Source: Verrucomicrobiaceae bacterium (lineage in GTDB: Bacteria; Verrucomicrobiota; Verrucomicrobiia; Verrucomicrobiales; Verrucomicrobiaceae). Taken from it: a DNA stretch of 64,000 nt. The notes below the pieces were generated by a model. That model had not been told where the DNA came from, searched no databases, and saw only the letters and a program-made list of their open reading frames with translations. The DNA lies in contig CANGYJ010000012.1 in assembly GCA_947458455.1 (NCBI GenBank), forward strand, positions 62,001 through 126,000, given 5' to 3'. Of this stretch, positions 43,545 to 51,098 are shown in pieces. The translations under genes and the position numbers were made by a program. Position 1 is the first letter of the stretch, and each line of letters starts with the position of its first letter.

Positions 43545-44528
43545 ATGAAACTATTCATCGCGCCTCTCGCGCACATTTGCGGGCTTCTTGCAGTGACAGA
43601 AGTCCTTGCTGAAAGAGACCTTGAAACGGGGGGGTTCCTTTCTCGTGATCCGGCAGGGTTCGTGGATGGTCCCAACGTCTACACATATGTGAATCAGAAC
43701 CCGTGGACTGCTTTTGATCCCGATGGGTTGTTCAAAGTTGGTTCAAATGCAATTATGGGGTTGTACACGACGCCTGCTGTCCACGAGACGATAACTTCCT
43801 CTTCACTAATCCCTTACTTATTGACTCCTCGCGGAGCTAATTTGGGAGGATTCGGCAATTCAACTTTCCAGCAATTCGATAAGGGATTGAACGAGGGTGT
43901 AAGAAAGCCTGACACTCAAGGGTGGTCCACTACATCACCCGGTATTCCAATGGGGTTTACTGCATCATATTTGACAGCAGAGGCTCATATAGTGAAAGGA
44001 GATATGTTCGCTAACCATTTTGGAGATGAACAAGACAACCATGCCATGAGTGGCAATCCGGCGTTCATGCACGCTTCAGATCTAAGCAGGTATATTCAAT
44101 CTAAACTGAGTTCGAAATTCGATGCGGCTTTAACTGCCAGCGCAAAAGGGGAGTGGGAAAAAGCGGGGGAGCTTCTCGGAGAAGTTTGTCATACGGTTCA
44201 AGACTCCTATTCACCATCTCATACTGGAAGAGATGGGGAAGGTAGAATCACAAACTTCAACGACTACAACATGCAAGACGGTGGTGCGCACGGCAAAGCG
44301 GACACAATGGATATGGTGCGCCAATCTGATAAGCATAACCTTGAACTTATGAAAAAAAATATCTCAGGAGTGACAGAGGCGTGTAAAGCCACGGAGGGTG
44401 TTTTCGATGCGTTCTTCAAGGCAGATAATCCAAGTAATGCATTCAAGAATCACATGGCTAGAGTCTTCGAGACGACATCGAACGCAAAAATCAATGTGTC
44501 TGGCGGTAAGAAGTATGAAAAAAAATGA
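43545..44528 (+). CDS. Orphan Rhs-tip protein with phospholipase-like domain (candidate toxin)
   Basis: The 327-aa product has a signal-like N-terminus (MKLFIAPLAHICGLLAVTEV). Then comes the hyperconserved end of an Rhs core, ERDLETGGFLSRDPAGF and DGPNVYTYVNQNPW, ending FDPDGLF. The unique C-terminal ~270 residues contain HETITSSS, AEAHIVKGDMFANHFGD, DNHAMSG and LGEVCHTVQDSYSPSHTGRD. The HxxQDxxxPxH pattern is like zinc-dependent phospholipase C and Het-C-type domains. Normally this tip follows >1000 residues of Rhs shell, which is absent. The DNA is clearly A+T-richer than leuB or hldD. By analogy with Rhs tips it would be a toxin; a membrane-anchored protein gene follows after 45 nt. Confidence 0.6.
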   Translation: MKLFIAPLAHICGLLAVTEVLAERDLETGGFLSRDPAGFVDGPNVYTYVNQNPWTAFDPDGLFKVGSNAIMGLYTTPAVHETITSSSLIPYLLTPRGANLGGFGNSTFQQFDKGLNEGVRKPDTQGWSTTSPGIPMGFTASYLTAEAHIVKGDMFANHFGDEQDNHAMSGNPAFMHASDLSRYIQSKLSSKFDAALTASAKGEWEKAGELLGEVCHTVQDSYSPSHTGRDGEGRITNFNDYNMQDGGAHGKADTMDMVRQSDKHNLELMKKNISGVTEACKATEGVFDAFFKADNPSNAFKNHMARVFETTSNAKINVSGGKKYEKK

Positions 44529-44573
44529 CCAAGAGAGTTAGGCCGATCAAGAAAGCACAATGGGAAACACGGT

Positions 44574-45188
44574 ATGAGTAAGCATCTAAAGCTGATTCTG
44601 TTCATCCTCCTACCTGTAGGTTTCTTTTTGTTGATTGCCTTTCAGTGGAGAGTTTGGAATGAGGAATTCCGCACAGAAGATGGAGGTCTTGGAACAGCTA
44701 GATTCACAGACATTAGCTGGCGTTACTGGGGGTCTCCTCATGTCTTGTCGGTGGGGGGCGGAGCAATTTCTTGTTCTGTGACATTTTCCATTGATGGTCA
44801 TCTTGCCAAGTGGAAATCGACCCGCGACGAGCGAGTTTTTGCTGTGCAGTTTAACCAACATCAGTGGTATGCCATCACATTGGACCGAACTAATGTCCCT
44901 AAGTCGGTTATCAGGTTTTACAGAGGAAAAGATGGGGACATGCTTATGGAGATCGAGCCTCGCGATTATCCAATAAGACTAGCAATTGAAAACCTTTGGT
45001 TAAAAGACACTGATGAGGAAATCTATTCAGCGTTTACTTCTGGTGACGCATTTGCCCGCTCTAGTCTACTTGCAACAACTTGGTGGAAAATTGTCCATTC
45101 GGAAGATGTTGAAGAAGTGAAGCCTGGATTTATTGAAGAAATTGCTGCGCGAGAATTCCCCGGTAGGAAAAACTTTTTGCCTCGGTAG
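44574..45188 (+). CDS. Membrane-anchored protein, candidate immunity protein
   Basis: The 204-aa product has one N-terminal transmembrane helix (LKLILFILLPVGFFLLIAF) and a soluble periplasmic region with several Trp-containing strands (FTDISWRYWGSPHVLSVGGG, HQWYAITLDRT) and an acidic helix near the end (DVEEVKPGFIEEIAAREF). I know no family. It lies 45 nt after the Rhs-tip gene on the same strand with the same A+T-rich composition; the position immediately 3' of a polymorphic-toxin tip is where cognate immunity genes sit. Membrane location suits protection from a lipase acting at the membrane. It converges on hldD, 11 nt apart. Confidence 0.55.
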   Translation: MSKHLKLILFILLPVGFFLLIAFQWRVWNEEFRTEDGGLGTARFTDISWRYWGSPHVLSVGGGAISCSVTFSIDGHLAKWKSTRDERVFAVQFNQHQWYAITLDRTNVPKSVIRFYRGKDGDMLMEIEPRDYPIRLAIENLWLKDTDEEIYSAFTSGDAFARSSLLATTWWKIVHSEDVEEVKPGFIEEIAAREFPGRKNFLPR

Positions 45189-45199
45189 CCCAAATGAAC

Positions 45200-46207
45200 T
45201 CACAGATGGGCCTCATCACCTAGCCTGAGATTTGGGACGAGGTAGCCTTGGACGTAGTCGCGGACGGCTTCGGTAAGGGCGGTGATGTCTTGGGTGAAGC
45301 CGGAGGCGCGGAGCTTGGCGATGTCGGCGCAGGTGTAGTATTGATACTTCGACTGCAAGTGCTCCGGCATGTCGATGAACTCGATGTTCGGTGCTTTGCC
45401 GAGGGCGGAGAAGATGGCGGTGGCGAGCTCGATCCAGGTGTGGGCTTTGCCGGAGCCGAGATTGAAGAGGCCGCCGGCGCTGGAGGTCTCGGCGAGGTGG
45501 AGGGTCATGCGGATGGCGTCCTTCACATAAAGGAAATCGCGCATCTGCTCGCCATGCTGATAATCGGGGCGGTGGGACTTGAAGAGCTGCACCTTGCCGG
45601 TGGCGAGGATCTGGCCGCAGGCCTTGTGAACGAGGCTGCGCATGTCGGCCTTGTGGTCCTCGTTGGGGCCATAGACGTTGAAGTATTTGAGGCCGACGAT
45701 GCTCGGCAGCCAGCCCTCGCGTTTCGCGTGAAGGTCGAAGAGGTGCTTCGAGTAGCCGTACATGTTCAGCGGACGCAGTTTATGGATGTCCGGGTCCTGA
45801 TCGTTCATGCCGTGGGCGCCATCGCCATAGGTGGCGGCGGAGGAGGCATACACAAAGCGGGTCTGATTGGCGAGCGACCACTGGCAGAGCTGCTTGGTGA
45901 ACTCGTAGTTGTTCCGCATGAGGTAGTCCGCATCCCGCTCGGTGGTGGCGGAGCAGGCTCCGAGGTGGAGGACGTGGTCAAAGCGGCCCAGTTTCGCGGG
46001 CGAATGCTGCACGGCCTGAAGGAGGTCATGGCCGTCGATGTAGTCGGCAAAGCGCAGCGGCACGAGGTTCTTCCATTTCTCATCCGTGCTGAGGCGGTCG
46101 CAAACGACGATGTTTTCGCAGCCACGACGATTCAGCTCCCAAACGAGGGCGCTGCCGATGAATCCGGCCCCGCCGGTGATGAGGATGCGACTATCGGTGT
46201 TCTTCAT
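45200..46207 (-). CDS. hldD: ADP-L-glycero-D-manno-heptose 6-epimerase
   Basis: The 335-aa extended short-chain dehydrogenase makes the heptose donor for lipopolysaccharide inner core. It has the NAD(P) Rossmann loop ILITGGAGFIGSALVWEL, the catalytic Tyr and Lys in LNMYGYSKHLFD, and the family-specific RSLVHKACGQI and LFKSHRPDYQHGEQMRDFLY. The length is as expected for HldD. Its presence implies an LPS-type outer membrane with heptose. It stands alone on the minus strand; the gene at 46242-46742 ends 34 nt upstream and may be cotranscribed. Confidence 0.93.
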   Translation of the reverse strand: MKNTDSRILITGGAGFIGSALVWELNRRGCENIVVCDRLSTDEKWKNLVPLRFADYIDGHDLLQAVQHSPAKLGRFDHVLHLGACSATTERDADYLMRNNYEFTKQLCQWSLANQTRFVYASSAATYGDGAHGMNDQDPDIHKLRPLNMYGYSKHLFDLHAKREGWLPSIVGLKYFNVYGPNEDHKADMRSLVHKACGQILATGKVQLFKSHRPDYQHGEQMRDFLYVKDAIRMTLHLAETSSAGGLFNLGSGKAHTWIELATAIFSALGKAPNIEFIDMPEHLQSKYQYYTCADIAKLRASGFTQDITALTEAVRDYVQGYLVPNLRLGDEAHL

Positions 46208-46241
46208 GAGCCGCTGCCCCTAGCGGGGTTTGCGGCATGAT

Positions 46242-46742
46242 TCAAGCAGCGGCTACAGGCTCATCGGCGGACGCTTTGGGCTCTTTGGATTGCGGCACCG
46301 GCAGATGCTCGCGCCAGAGGGCGGGATGCATCACAAAGCCACGCGTGCCATTCTCCCACTCGCCTTCCCAGCCGACGACAGCCTCCATCGTGGTGGCATC
46401 GGGGCAGTGAATCGTGGGGTAGAGCCACTGCTGATCCGCTATCTGAAGCTTGGGGATCAAATTGTGCCCATGAAGCTCGATCTCCCAGCCAAGAAGCAGC
46501 GGCTCCTCATCGGTGTAACCTGCGAGACCCAGTGGATGCTCAACCCAACCCACGAGACCGGCTCCATTGAGCACGTCCCAAATTTCGCGGTTTTCGAGGT
46601 CGATGCGCACGGCAAAGCCGTACGTCTTGGCCGACCCGCTATTCGCGGGGTCACGGGCAGCAAGGCCGAAAATAATCTGCGAGGGGCAATTCTCTGGCAC
46701 CACATCGATTTGGAAACCAAATCGGATGGGATAGTCCGGCAC
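46242..46742 (-). CDS. Hypothetical protein, 166 aa (apparent 5' frameshift)
   Basis: The product (VPDYPIRFGFQIDVVPENC…, …EHPLGLAGYTDEEPLLLGWE…) is beta-rich, soluble and of no recognised family. It ends in Ala- and Val-rich residues. The frame opens at a GTG without ribosome site at 46742. On the same strand an ATG at 46833 begins MSVIMQTSAIPSSNPLAIKD, which runs into a stop at 46764-46762. Removing the single base at 46764 joins it to DSLGHLIVPDYPIRF of this frame, so the true start may be 46833 and the gene broken by one base, or misread. Between 46834 and 47127 the sequence is A+T-rich and has no further gene. Confidence 0.6.
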   Translation of the reverse strand: MPDYPIRFGFQIDVVPENCPSQIIFGLAARDPANSGSAKTYGFAVRIDLENREIWDVLNGAGLVGWVEHPLGLAGYTDEEPLLLGWEIELHGHNLIPKLQIADQQWLYPTIHCPDATTMEAVVGWEGEWENGTRGFVMHPALWREHLPVPQSKEPKASADEPVAAA

Positions 46743-46871
46743 AATGAGATGACCGAGGCTATCGATGGAGAAAATCCTTGATAGCCAAGGGATTAGAGGA
46801 GGGGATAGCGGAGGTTTGCATGATGACGCTCATGGTATTCGGGGTAAGTCTGCACAAATGAAAATAAAATT

Positions 46872-46887
46872 ATTGTAATTTTACAAT
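46872..46887. promoter_or_regulatory. Palindrome attgtaa-tt-ttacaat in a divergent promoter region
   Basis: A perfect 7-bp-arm palindrome lies in an A+T-rich stretch (46860-46950) between the minus-strand 166-aa gene and the pdhA gene. Its size and place suit a repressor operator, but no regulator gene is near. Confidence 0.4.
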
Positions 46888-47127
46888 ATTTTCATAAAAT
46901 ATAGCACTTACTGACCATTCCACCTCTTCAAATTATAAAAATTTAGAAGTAATGCCTTCTAGCCATTTCGAAGGCTGCCGCCTCGAGCGGAATCATGGGT
47001 CGTTTGAAGCTCATCCAAGCCAAACTTTGCCTCAACAGGCCAAAAACTGCCTGTTTTCTCACCCGAAGGCCCTTTCAGGCAACCCACGCTGTTGACGATT
47101 CCGCCGTATTTCGCTAAAAAGAAGCCC

Positions 47128-48180
47128 GTGTCTGCCTCTCCCGTCACGACATCCTCCAAACGCACGTCATCCGTCTACTCGACGGATTTTCAGGAGCAGT
47201 ATCTGAATGCCCTCTATTACATGAGGCTTTCCCGAATGCTGGAGGAAAAGCTCGGAGCGCTCTACCGCGCCGGTGGGCGCATCGTAGGCGGTGTTTATCT
47301 CGGGAAAGGTCAAGAGGCCTTTGCCGCCGCCATGGGCGTGCAGCTCCGCATGGGAAAAGACGTTTACGGTCCACTGATTCGCGATCAAGCCGGGCGTCTG
47401 GCCTTCGGCGAGCCAATTATTGAGACTCTTCGCACCTACCTTGGGGCCGCCACCGGCCCGATGCGTGGCCGTGATGGCAATATCCACCGTGGTCGCCCTC
47501 GGGAGGGCTACATGGCGATGATCTCGCACCTCGGCAGCCTGCTCTCCGTCGTCGCCGGGGCGCTTTTTGCCCGTCGGCTCAAAGGCACGCTCGGAGATTC
47601 CATCGGAGCCACCAGCGTGGGTGATGGGGGCACCTCCACCGGCGCCTTTCATGAGGGCATGAACTTGGCCGCCGTCGAAAAACTGCCTCTCATCGTCAGC
47701 ATCGCGAACAACCAATACGCCTACTCCACCCCGAACACCCGCCAGTATGCCTGCGAGAACCTTGTGGACCGTGCCAAAGGCTACGGCGTCCACGGTGAAC
47801 ACATCGATGCCACGGATCTCGCCGCGTGCTTGACCGCCTTCCGAGGTGCTGCAGCTCGTGCGAAGGCTGGAGAAGGCCCGCAAATCGTCGTCGGCACTCT
47901 TTTGCGCCTCGCCGGACATGGCGAGCATGATGACGCCAGCTACATCCCGGATAAAAAACGCCACACACACGAGGCTCGCGACTGCATCGAAGTGGCCGCG
48001 AAGTTTGCCATGGAGCAGGGCTGGGTGTCCGAAACGGCACTCACCACCCAGATGGAGGAGATTCGTCGCCTCATTGATCAAACCGTCGCCAAAGTCTCCA
48101 AAGAACCCGCACCCGATCCCTTCAAAGAGAACTGGCAGGCGCTTTCAACCGCCGGACTCGTGGAGGGGCAGAACCCATGA
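47128..48180 (+). CDS. pdhA: Pyruvate dehydrogenase E1 component, alpha subunit
   Basis: The 350-aa thiamine-diphosphate-dependent subunit carries the GDG-x-N motif: GDGGTSTGAFHEGMNLAAVE followed by KLPLIVSIANNQYAYSTP. LGKGQEAFAAAM near the N-terminus and RDGNIHRG match the family. GTG at 47128 has aaagaag upstream; a TTG 12 codons earlier would extend it. With the beta subunit it decarboxylates pyruvate (or a related 2-oxo acid) and transfers acetyl to E2. The phosphorylatable serine loop of mitochondrial enzymes is not expected. It overlaps pdhB by ATGA. Confidence 0.92.
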   Translation: MSASPVTTSSKRTSSVYSTDFQEQYLNALYYMRLSRMLEEKLGALYRAGGRIVGGVYLGKGQEAFAAAMGVQLRMGKDVYGPLIRDQAGRLAFGEPIIETLRTYLGAATGPMRGRDGNIHRGRPREGYMAMISHLGSLLSVVAGALFARRLKGTLGDSIGATSVGDGGTSTGAFHEGMNLAAVEKLPLIVSIANNQYAYSTPNTRQYACENLVDRAKGYGVHGEHIDATDLAACLTAFRGAAARAKAGEGPQIVVGTLLRLAGHGEHDDASYIPDKKRHTHEARDCIEVAAKFAMEQGWVSETALTTQMEEIRRLIDQTVAKVSKEPAPDPFKENWQALSTAGLVEGQNP

Positions 48181-49148
48181 GCGGCAGCATCACCTACCTG
48201 GAAGCCATCCGCGAGGCTCAATACGACGCGCTGCGAAACGACCCCGCCGTCTTCCTCTACGGTCAGGACATCGACACCTTCGGTGGAGCCTTCAAAGCCA
48301 CCAAAAACCTCGGCAAAGAGTTCCCCGGCCGCGTCTTTGACTCCCCCATCAGCGAGGACGCCATGGTCGGCCTCGCCATCGGTGCCGCCATCGAAGGCGC
48401 ACGCCCCATCGTGGAGATGCAGTTCGCCGATTTCTCCAGCATCGGCTTCAATCAAATCATCAATCAAGCCGCCACGCTTTACTGGCGCACCGAGACCCCC
48501 TGCCCTCTCACCATCCGCCTGCCCAGCGGCGGCACCGCCGGCAGCGGCCCCTTTCACAGCCAGAGCATGGAGGCCATCTACGCCCACTATCCCGGCCTCG
48601 TCATCCTCACCCCCGCTACCGTCGAGGATGCCTACTGGATGCTGCTCGATAGCGTGGAGCTCAATGACCCCGTCATCTTCTGCGAGCACAAATTTCTCTA
48701 TTACCATCTCAAAGCCGAATCCATCGGCGAGCGTAGCCTGCCCATCGGCAAAGCCCGCATCGCCCGCCCCGGCCGCCACGCCACCGTCGTCACCTACAGC
48801 GCCATGGTGCATGATGCCATCCGCGCCGCCGAGGAACTCCAGCTCGATGGCTATCAAATCGAAGTCGTCGATCTCCGCAGCGTGAAGCCCATGGATACCG
48901 ATACCATCCTCGGCTCCGTCGCCCGCACCGGCCGCCTTTTGGCCGTCGGCGAGGCCTTCCCCTGGGGCGGCGTCACGGCCGAGGTCATCTCCCGCGTCGC
49001 CAGTGAAGGCTTCCACCTCCTCGACGCCCCGCCCATGCGCCTCAACGCCAAGGACACGCCCATTCCCTATCACCCCAACCTCTGGAAAGCCCATCGCCCC
49101 ACCGTCGCCAGCATCGCCGGGGCGCTGCGCAACCTGCTGAGGTATTAA
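48177..49148 (+). CDS. pdhB: Pyruvate dehydrogenase E1 component, beta subunit
   Basis: The 323-aa beta subunit has the transketolase-pyrimidine domain start SITYLEAIREAQYDALRNDP, DIDTFGGAFKATKNL, the E-x-Q-F stretch PIVEMQFADFSS and PCPLTIRLPSGG. The C-terminal transketolase domain contains TYSAMVHDAIRAAEEL and YQIEVVDLRSVKPMD. It overlaps the end of pdhA by four bases, so the subunits are made in equal numbers. The following 155 bp contain only short repeats before the E2 gene. Confidence 0.94.
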   Translation: MSGSITYLEAIREAQYDALRNDPAVFLYGQDIDTFGGAFKATKNLGKEFPGRVFDSPISEDAMVGLAIGAAIEGARPIVEMQFADFSSIGFNQIINQAATLYWRTETPCPLTIRLPSGGTAGSGPFHSQSMEAIYAHYPGLVILTPATVEDAYWMLLDSVELNDPVIFCEHKFLYYHLKAESIGERSLPIGKARIARPGRHATVVTYSAMVHDAIRAAEELQLDGYQIEVVDLRSVKPMDTDTILGSVARTGRLLAVGEAFPWGGVTAEVISRVASEGFHLLDAPPMRLNAKDTPIPYHPNLWKAHRPTVASIAGALRNLLRY

Positions 49149-49186
49149 AATCGTCCTCGATATTCCCTCCCGCCGCGTCAGCGCCA

Positions 49187-49284
49187 ATTTTCAATTTTCA
49201 GTCTCCAATTTTCAGTTTTCAATCCCGCCCGGCCTCACCACACGAGTTGAACGAGGACGAGTTCGAGTAGGAGAACGAGGACGA
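49187..49284. repeat. Simple repeats between pdhB and the E2 gene
   Basis: The caattttca unit recurs about four times near 49187-49222 (forms caattttca, cagttttca). Downstream, gaacgaggacga appears twice, at 49249-49260 and 49273-49284, with 24-bp period. Confidence 0.65.
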
Positions 49285-49303
49285 AGCCCCCAAAGCCCCA
49301 AAG

Positions 49304-50539
49304 ATGCCCACCATTCCCATCCTGATGCCCCAGCTAGGCGAATCCATCGCCGAGGCCACCATCGTCCGCATCTTGGTCGAGGCAGGACGCAGCGTGGAGG
49401 CCGCCAGTGATCTCTTTGATGTCGAGACCAACAAGGCCACGATGTCCGTCAGTGCGCCCTGCGCAGGCAAGATCACGCAAATCATCGCCGTCCCGCAGAC
49501 CAGCTACGCCGTCGGCTCCACCCTCGCCGCCTTTGAGATCAGTGAAGAGGACGCGCAGAACCTCGGCTTTGCCGATACCCCGCAGCCCAGCATCGCCCAG
49601 CAGCACAACACCAGCATGGCCGATGTCGTCGAGAATCTGCACTTCCAGATCAGCGATGACGACGTCATCTCCTCGCCGCAGCCGAAGGTCGAGCCCGTCG
49701 TCGGTGGCCTGCCCGTACCTGCTGGAGCCACCGGGGCCAGTTACATCTCACCGCGCATGCGTGCCCGCATGCTCGAGCTCGGCCTGAACGCCTCCGATCT
49801 CGCGGGCGTGCCCGGCACTGGCGCAGGCGGCCGCGTCACCGTCGAAGACTTCGAGGCCTTCCTCCGCGGCCTGGAGCAGCACCGCATGACCAAAGCCTCG
49901 CCGATGCGCATCGCCGTCGCCGATAGCATGCGCCGCGCCTGGTCACGACCGCTCGCCACCGTCGGCAGCCCCATCATGCTCGATGCCATGCTCGCGCATC
50001 GCAAAAAGGCCAATCCCAAGCCCGGGCCTGCCCTCTACGCCATCCGCGCCCTCGCCATCGCCCTCGCGGAAAACACCGCCGTCGCCGGCCGCCTCATCGG
50101 CAATCGCATCGTGCATCCCCGCGCCATTGACATCGGCTTCGCTGTCGAAGTCGAAGACGGCGTCTTCGTCCCCGTCATCCGCGAGGTCGATAAAATCCCG
50201 CTCGTCAAACTGGTGCCCACCTACAACAACCTCGTCGAACAGGCCCGCGCCCGCCGCCTGCCGCACGACATGAACCGCCCGGGCATCGCCACCGTCACGA
50301 ATTTCGGCACCTTCGGCATCGTCTGGGCCACGCCCATTCCCCTGCCCGAGCAGAACCTCATCCTCGGCCTCGGCGCTGGCAGCAAGGTTCCTCATTGGAG
50401 CGATGAAGTGAACCAATTCATCCCCGTCACCAAAGCCGAGATCACCCTCAGCTTCGATCACCGCGTCTGCGATGGCGGTGCCGCTGGGCGATTGCTCAAG
50501 CGTGTCGCCGAGTTGCTGCAGAGGCCCGAGGATCTGTAA
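49304..50539 (+). CDS. pdhC: 2-oxo acid dehydrogenase E2 (dihydrolipoyl acyltransferase)
   Basis: The 411-aa acyltransferase has one lipoyl domain with the acceptor Lys in FDVETNKATMSVSAPCAG (residue ~45), an E3/E1-binding domain (YISPRMRARMLELGLNASDL, GTGAGGRVTVEDFEAFL) near residues 147-190, and the catalytic domain ending in FDHRVCDGGAAGRLLKR, which supplies the His and Asp of the HxxxDG motif. It accepts acetyl from E1 and transfers it to CoA. It follows pdhAB. No E3 (lipoamide dehydrogenase) gene is in the cluster. Confidence 0.92.
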   Translation: MPTIPILMPQLGESIAEATIVRILVEAGRSVEAASDLFDVETNKATMSVSAPCAGKITQIIAVPQTSYAVGSTLAAFEISEEDAQNLGFADTPQPSIAQQHNTSMADVVENLHFQISDDDVISSPQPKVEPVVGGLPVPAGATGASYISPRMRARMLELGLNASDLAGVPGTGAGGRVTVEDFEAFLRGLEQHRMTKASPMRIAVADSMRRAWSRPLATVGSPIMLDAMLAHRKKANPKPGPALYAIRALAIALAENTAVAGRLIGNRIVHPRAIDIGFAVEVEDGVFVPVIREVDKIPLVKLVPTYNNLVEQARARRLPHDMNRPGIATVTNFGTFGIVWATPIPLPEQNLILGLGAGSKVPHWSDEVNQFIPVTKAEITLSFDHRVCDGGAAGRLLKRVAELLQRPEDL

Positions 50540-50558
50540 ATTCGGGCCTATCTTCATC

Positions 50559-51098
50559 ATGGAAGACAAGCCCGCCATCCGCCAGCGCATGCGCCAGCTT
50601 CTCCGTGAAGTCACCGCAGAAGCCAACGACGCGCTCATCGCCGCTATAAAACAGCACACCACCGCCTGGCCCTCGCATCAAACCGTCGCCATCTACGGCG
50701 GCCTTCGCGGGGAGCCGGATCTCATCGGCGGCTTTCTTTCGTGGCTCCGCGAGCATGGTCACCAAGCCGCCCTCTTCGCCATTGAGGGTGAAAACCTCGT
50801 CCCGCGCCTCATTCAATCCGAAGCCGATCTCATCCGTAGCAGTCTCGGAGCCTGGGAACCCCGCGAAACCTGCCCGCCGCTCGACATCGCTGATCTCGAC
50901 CTCATCCTCGTGCCCGGTCTCGCCTTCTCCGCAGAGCACCGCACCCGTCTCGGGCGCGGCGGAGGCTACTACGATCGGCTTTTGGCCCAGCCGCAGTGCA
51001 AAGCCCGCCGCATCGCTTTAGCCCACCGCTTTCAACTCCTCGATGCTTTGCCAGTCGAGGCGCATGATCAGCGGGTGCATGAGATCATTGCGGTCTAA
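50559..51098 (+). CDS. 5-formyltetrahydrofolate cyclo-ligase
   Basis: The 179-aa enzyme converts 5-formyl-THF to 5,10-methenyl-THF using ATP. It has the N-terminal RQRMRQLLREVT helix, VAIYGGLRGEPDL, a DLDLILVPGLAFS strand and the phosphate loop GRGGGYYDRLL near residue 147. The ATG at 50559 fits the family start. It begins 19 nt after the E2 gene and is likely the last gene of that transcript. Its stop codon overlaps the stop of the convergent flavoprotein gene by sharing bases 51095-51098. Confidence 0.93.
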   Translation: MEDKPAIRQRMRQLLREVTAEANDALIAAIKQHTTAWPSHQTVAIYGGLRGEPDLIGGFLSWLREHGHQAALFAIEGENLVPRLIQSEADLIRSSLGAWEPRETCPPLDIADLDLILVPGLAFSAEHRTRLGRGGGYYDRLLAQPQCKARRIALAHRFQLLDALPVEAHDQRVHEIIAV

